Shown here in pieces: positions 63,901-64,000 of a stretch of DNA of 64,000 nucleotides; positions within the stretch are counted from its first letter, which is position 1, and each line of letters opens with the position of its first letter. The position numbers were made by a program, and so were the translations under genes. The notes below the pieces were generated by a model. That model worked only from the letters and a program-made list of their open reading frames with translations. It ran no database searches and was not told where the DNA came from. The stretch covers positions 1,732,212-1,796,211 of the forward strand of contig WACF01000001.1 in NCBI GenBank assembly GCA_026192395.1. The letters run 5' to 3'. The stretch comes from Proteobacteria bacterium 005FR1 (GTDB lineage Bacteria > Pseudomonadota > Gammaproteobacteria > Pseudomonadales > Cellvibrionaceae).

Positions 63901-63985
63901 TGGTGCCCAAGCCCGGACTTGAACCGGGACGGCTTACGCCACTACCCCCTCAAGATAGCGTGTCTACCAATTCCACCACTTGGGC
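63901..63985 (-). tRNA. tRNA-Leu (GAG)
   Basis: The minus strand reads GCCCAAGTGGTGGAATTGG..., with acceptor GCCCAAG/CTTGGGC, D-arm with TTGGTAGACAC, anticodon stem CTATC/GGTAG around TTGAGGG (anticodon GAG), a short variable arm stem (TGGCGTAAGCC), T-arm CCGGTTCAAGTCCGG and encoded CCA. 85 nt, a type II tRNA like E. coli tRNA-Leu(GAG). Confidence 0.96.
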
Positions 63986-64000
63986 ATTTGAGGTGCTAAT

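Larger units (their letters stand above)
63681..63909. repeat. Direct repeat of tRNA-Leu 3' end plus terminator
   Basis: Two near-identical 79/80-bp copies at 63681-63759 and 63830-63909 (one-base indel and three or so substitutions). Copy 2 carries the last nine bases of tRNA-Leu and its terminator; copy 1 carries the same nine bases (TGGTGCCCA on the plus strand) without a tRNA body. Each copy holds a CCCGGAC-GCA-GTCCGGG hairpin and a terminator. Confidence 0.88.

Noticed and set aside
63681..63985. Genomic island boundary at tRNA-Leu
   Set aside because: Only 70 bp separates the repeats and no integrase or mobile gene lies in the visible side; kept only as a possible remnant.
1..64000. 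Insertion sequences, transposases, prophage or restriction/defence genes
   Set aside because: I looked for transposase, integrase, phage structural and toxin or nuclease signatures among the real genes and saw none.

Overview
The window is chromosomal DNA of a free-living, probably marine, gammaproteobacterium with moderately high G+C. The main evidence is the block fmdB-aspS-yebC-ruvC-ruvA-ruvB-ybgC-tolQ-tolR-tolA-tolB-pal-cpoB-queE ... queC-tRNA-Lys ... nadA, a gene order typical of Pseudomonas-like Gammaproteobacteria. Other indications are GTP-dependent PEP carboxykinase, acyl-CoA dehydrogenases, short-chain dehydrogenases, secreted esterase and peptidase genes, an ectoine hydroxylase and a Gram-negative sortase, a mix common in oligotrophic marine heterotrophs. 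I do not assign a genus.

Layout. 0-16 kb is accessory metabolism and envelope: an aspartyl-protease-like lipoprotein, a secreted protein of unknown function, a SnoaL-like protein, an M20 amidohydrolase, DUF3565 and DUF1080 proteins, OmpW, pirin, a short-chain dehydrogenase with an N-terminal export or anchor segment, an alpha/beta hydrolase, OsmC, a small DUF2238-like membrane protein, an Aer-type chemoreceptor with a sigma-28 promoter, a redoxin/cytochrome c/copper monooxygenase-like fusion, and an acyl-CoA dehydrogenase plus enoyl-CoA hydratase pair. 16-24 kb holds a Fur-box-controlled TonB receptor and PepSY gene pair, a divergent DUF2238-like membrane protein, an outer-membrane beta-barrel, and a trans-sulfuration PLP enzyme behind a SAM-II riboswitch with its own terminator. 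24-32.5 kb carries a six-bladed YWTD propeller protein, a hybrid histidine kinase, a UPF0178 protein, a class D-like sortase overlapping the gene of its likely LPATA-tailed substrate, and pckG.

32.7-52 kb is the conserved core: an acyl-CoA dehydrogenase, nadA, tRNA-Lys and queC, three accessory genes inserted between queC and queE, then the Tol-Pal envelope machine, RuvABC Holliday-junction processing, yebC, aspS and an FmdB zinc-ribbon gene, nearly all on the minus strand. 52-64 kb contains a histone-H1-tailed HU protein, a HIT protein, proS, a lytic transglycosylase, avtA, an orphan ectD, a very large hybrid histidine kinase, a fatty-acid-hydroxylase-type membrane enzyme and tRNA-Leu with a duplicated 3' flank.

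Intergenic DNA has unusual repeat content: heptanucleotide satellites (GTCGCCA and GTCTCAC families) next to nadA, ruvA, ruvB and slt; a perfect 26-bp REP-like inverted pair; a 5 x 15-bp minisatellite before the DUF1080 gene; and a 3 x 16-bp repeat before avtA. The items I rate most worth following are the sortase/substrate pair, the SAM-II attenuator outside its usual Alphaproteobacteria, and the redoxin-cytochrome c-PHM fusion with a complete set of candidate copper ligands. All assignments come from reading the sequence; no database search or folding program was run.
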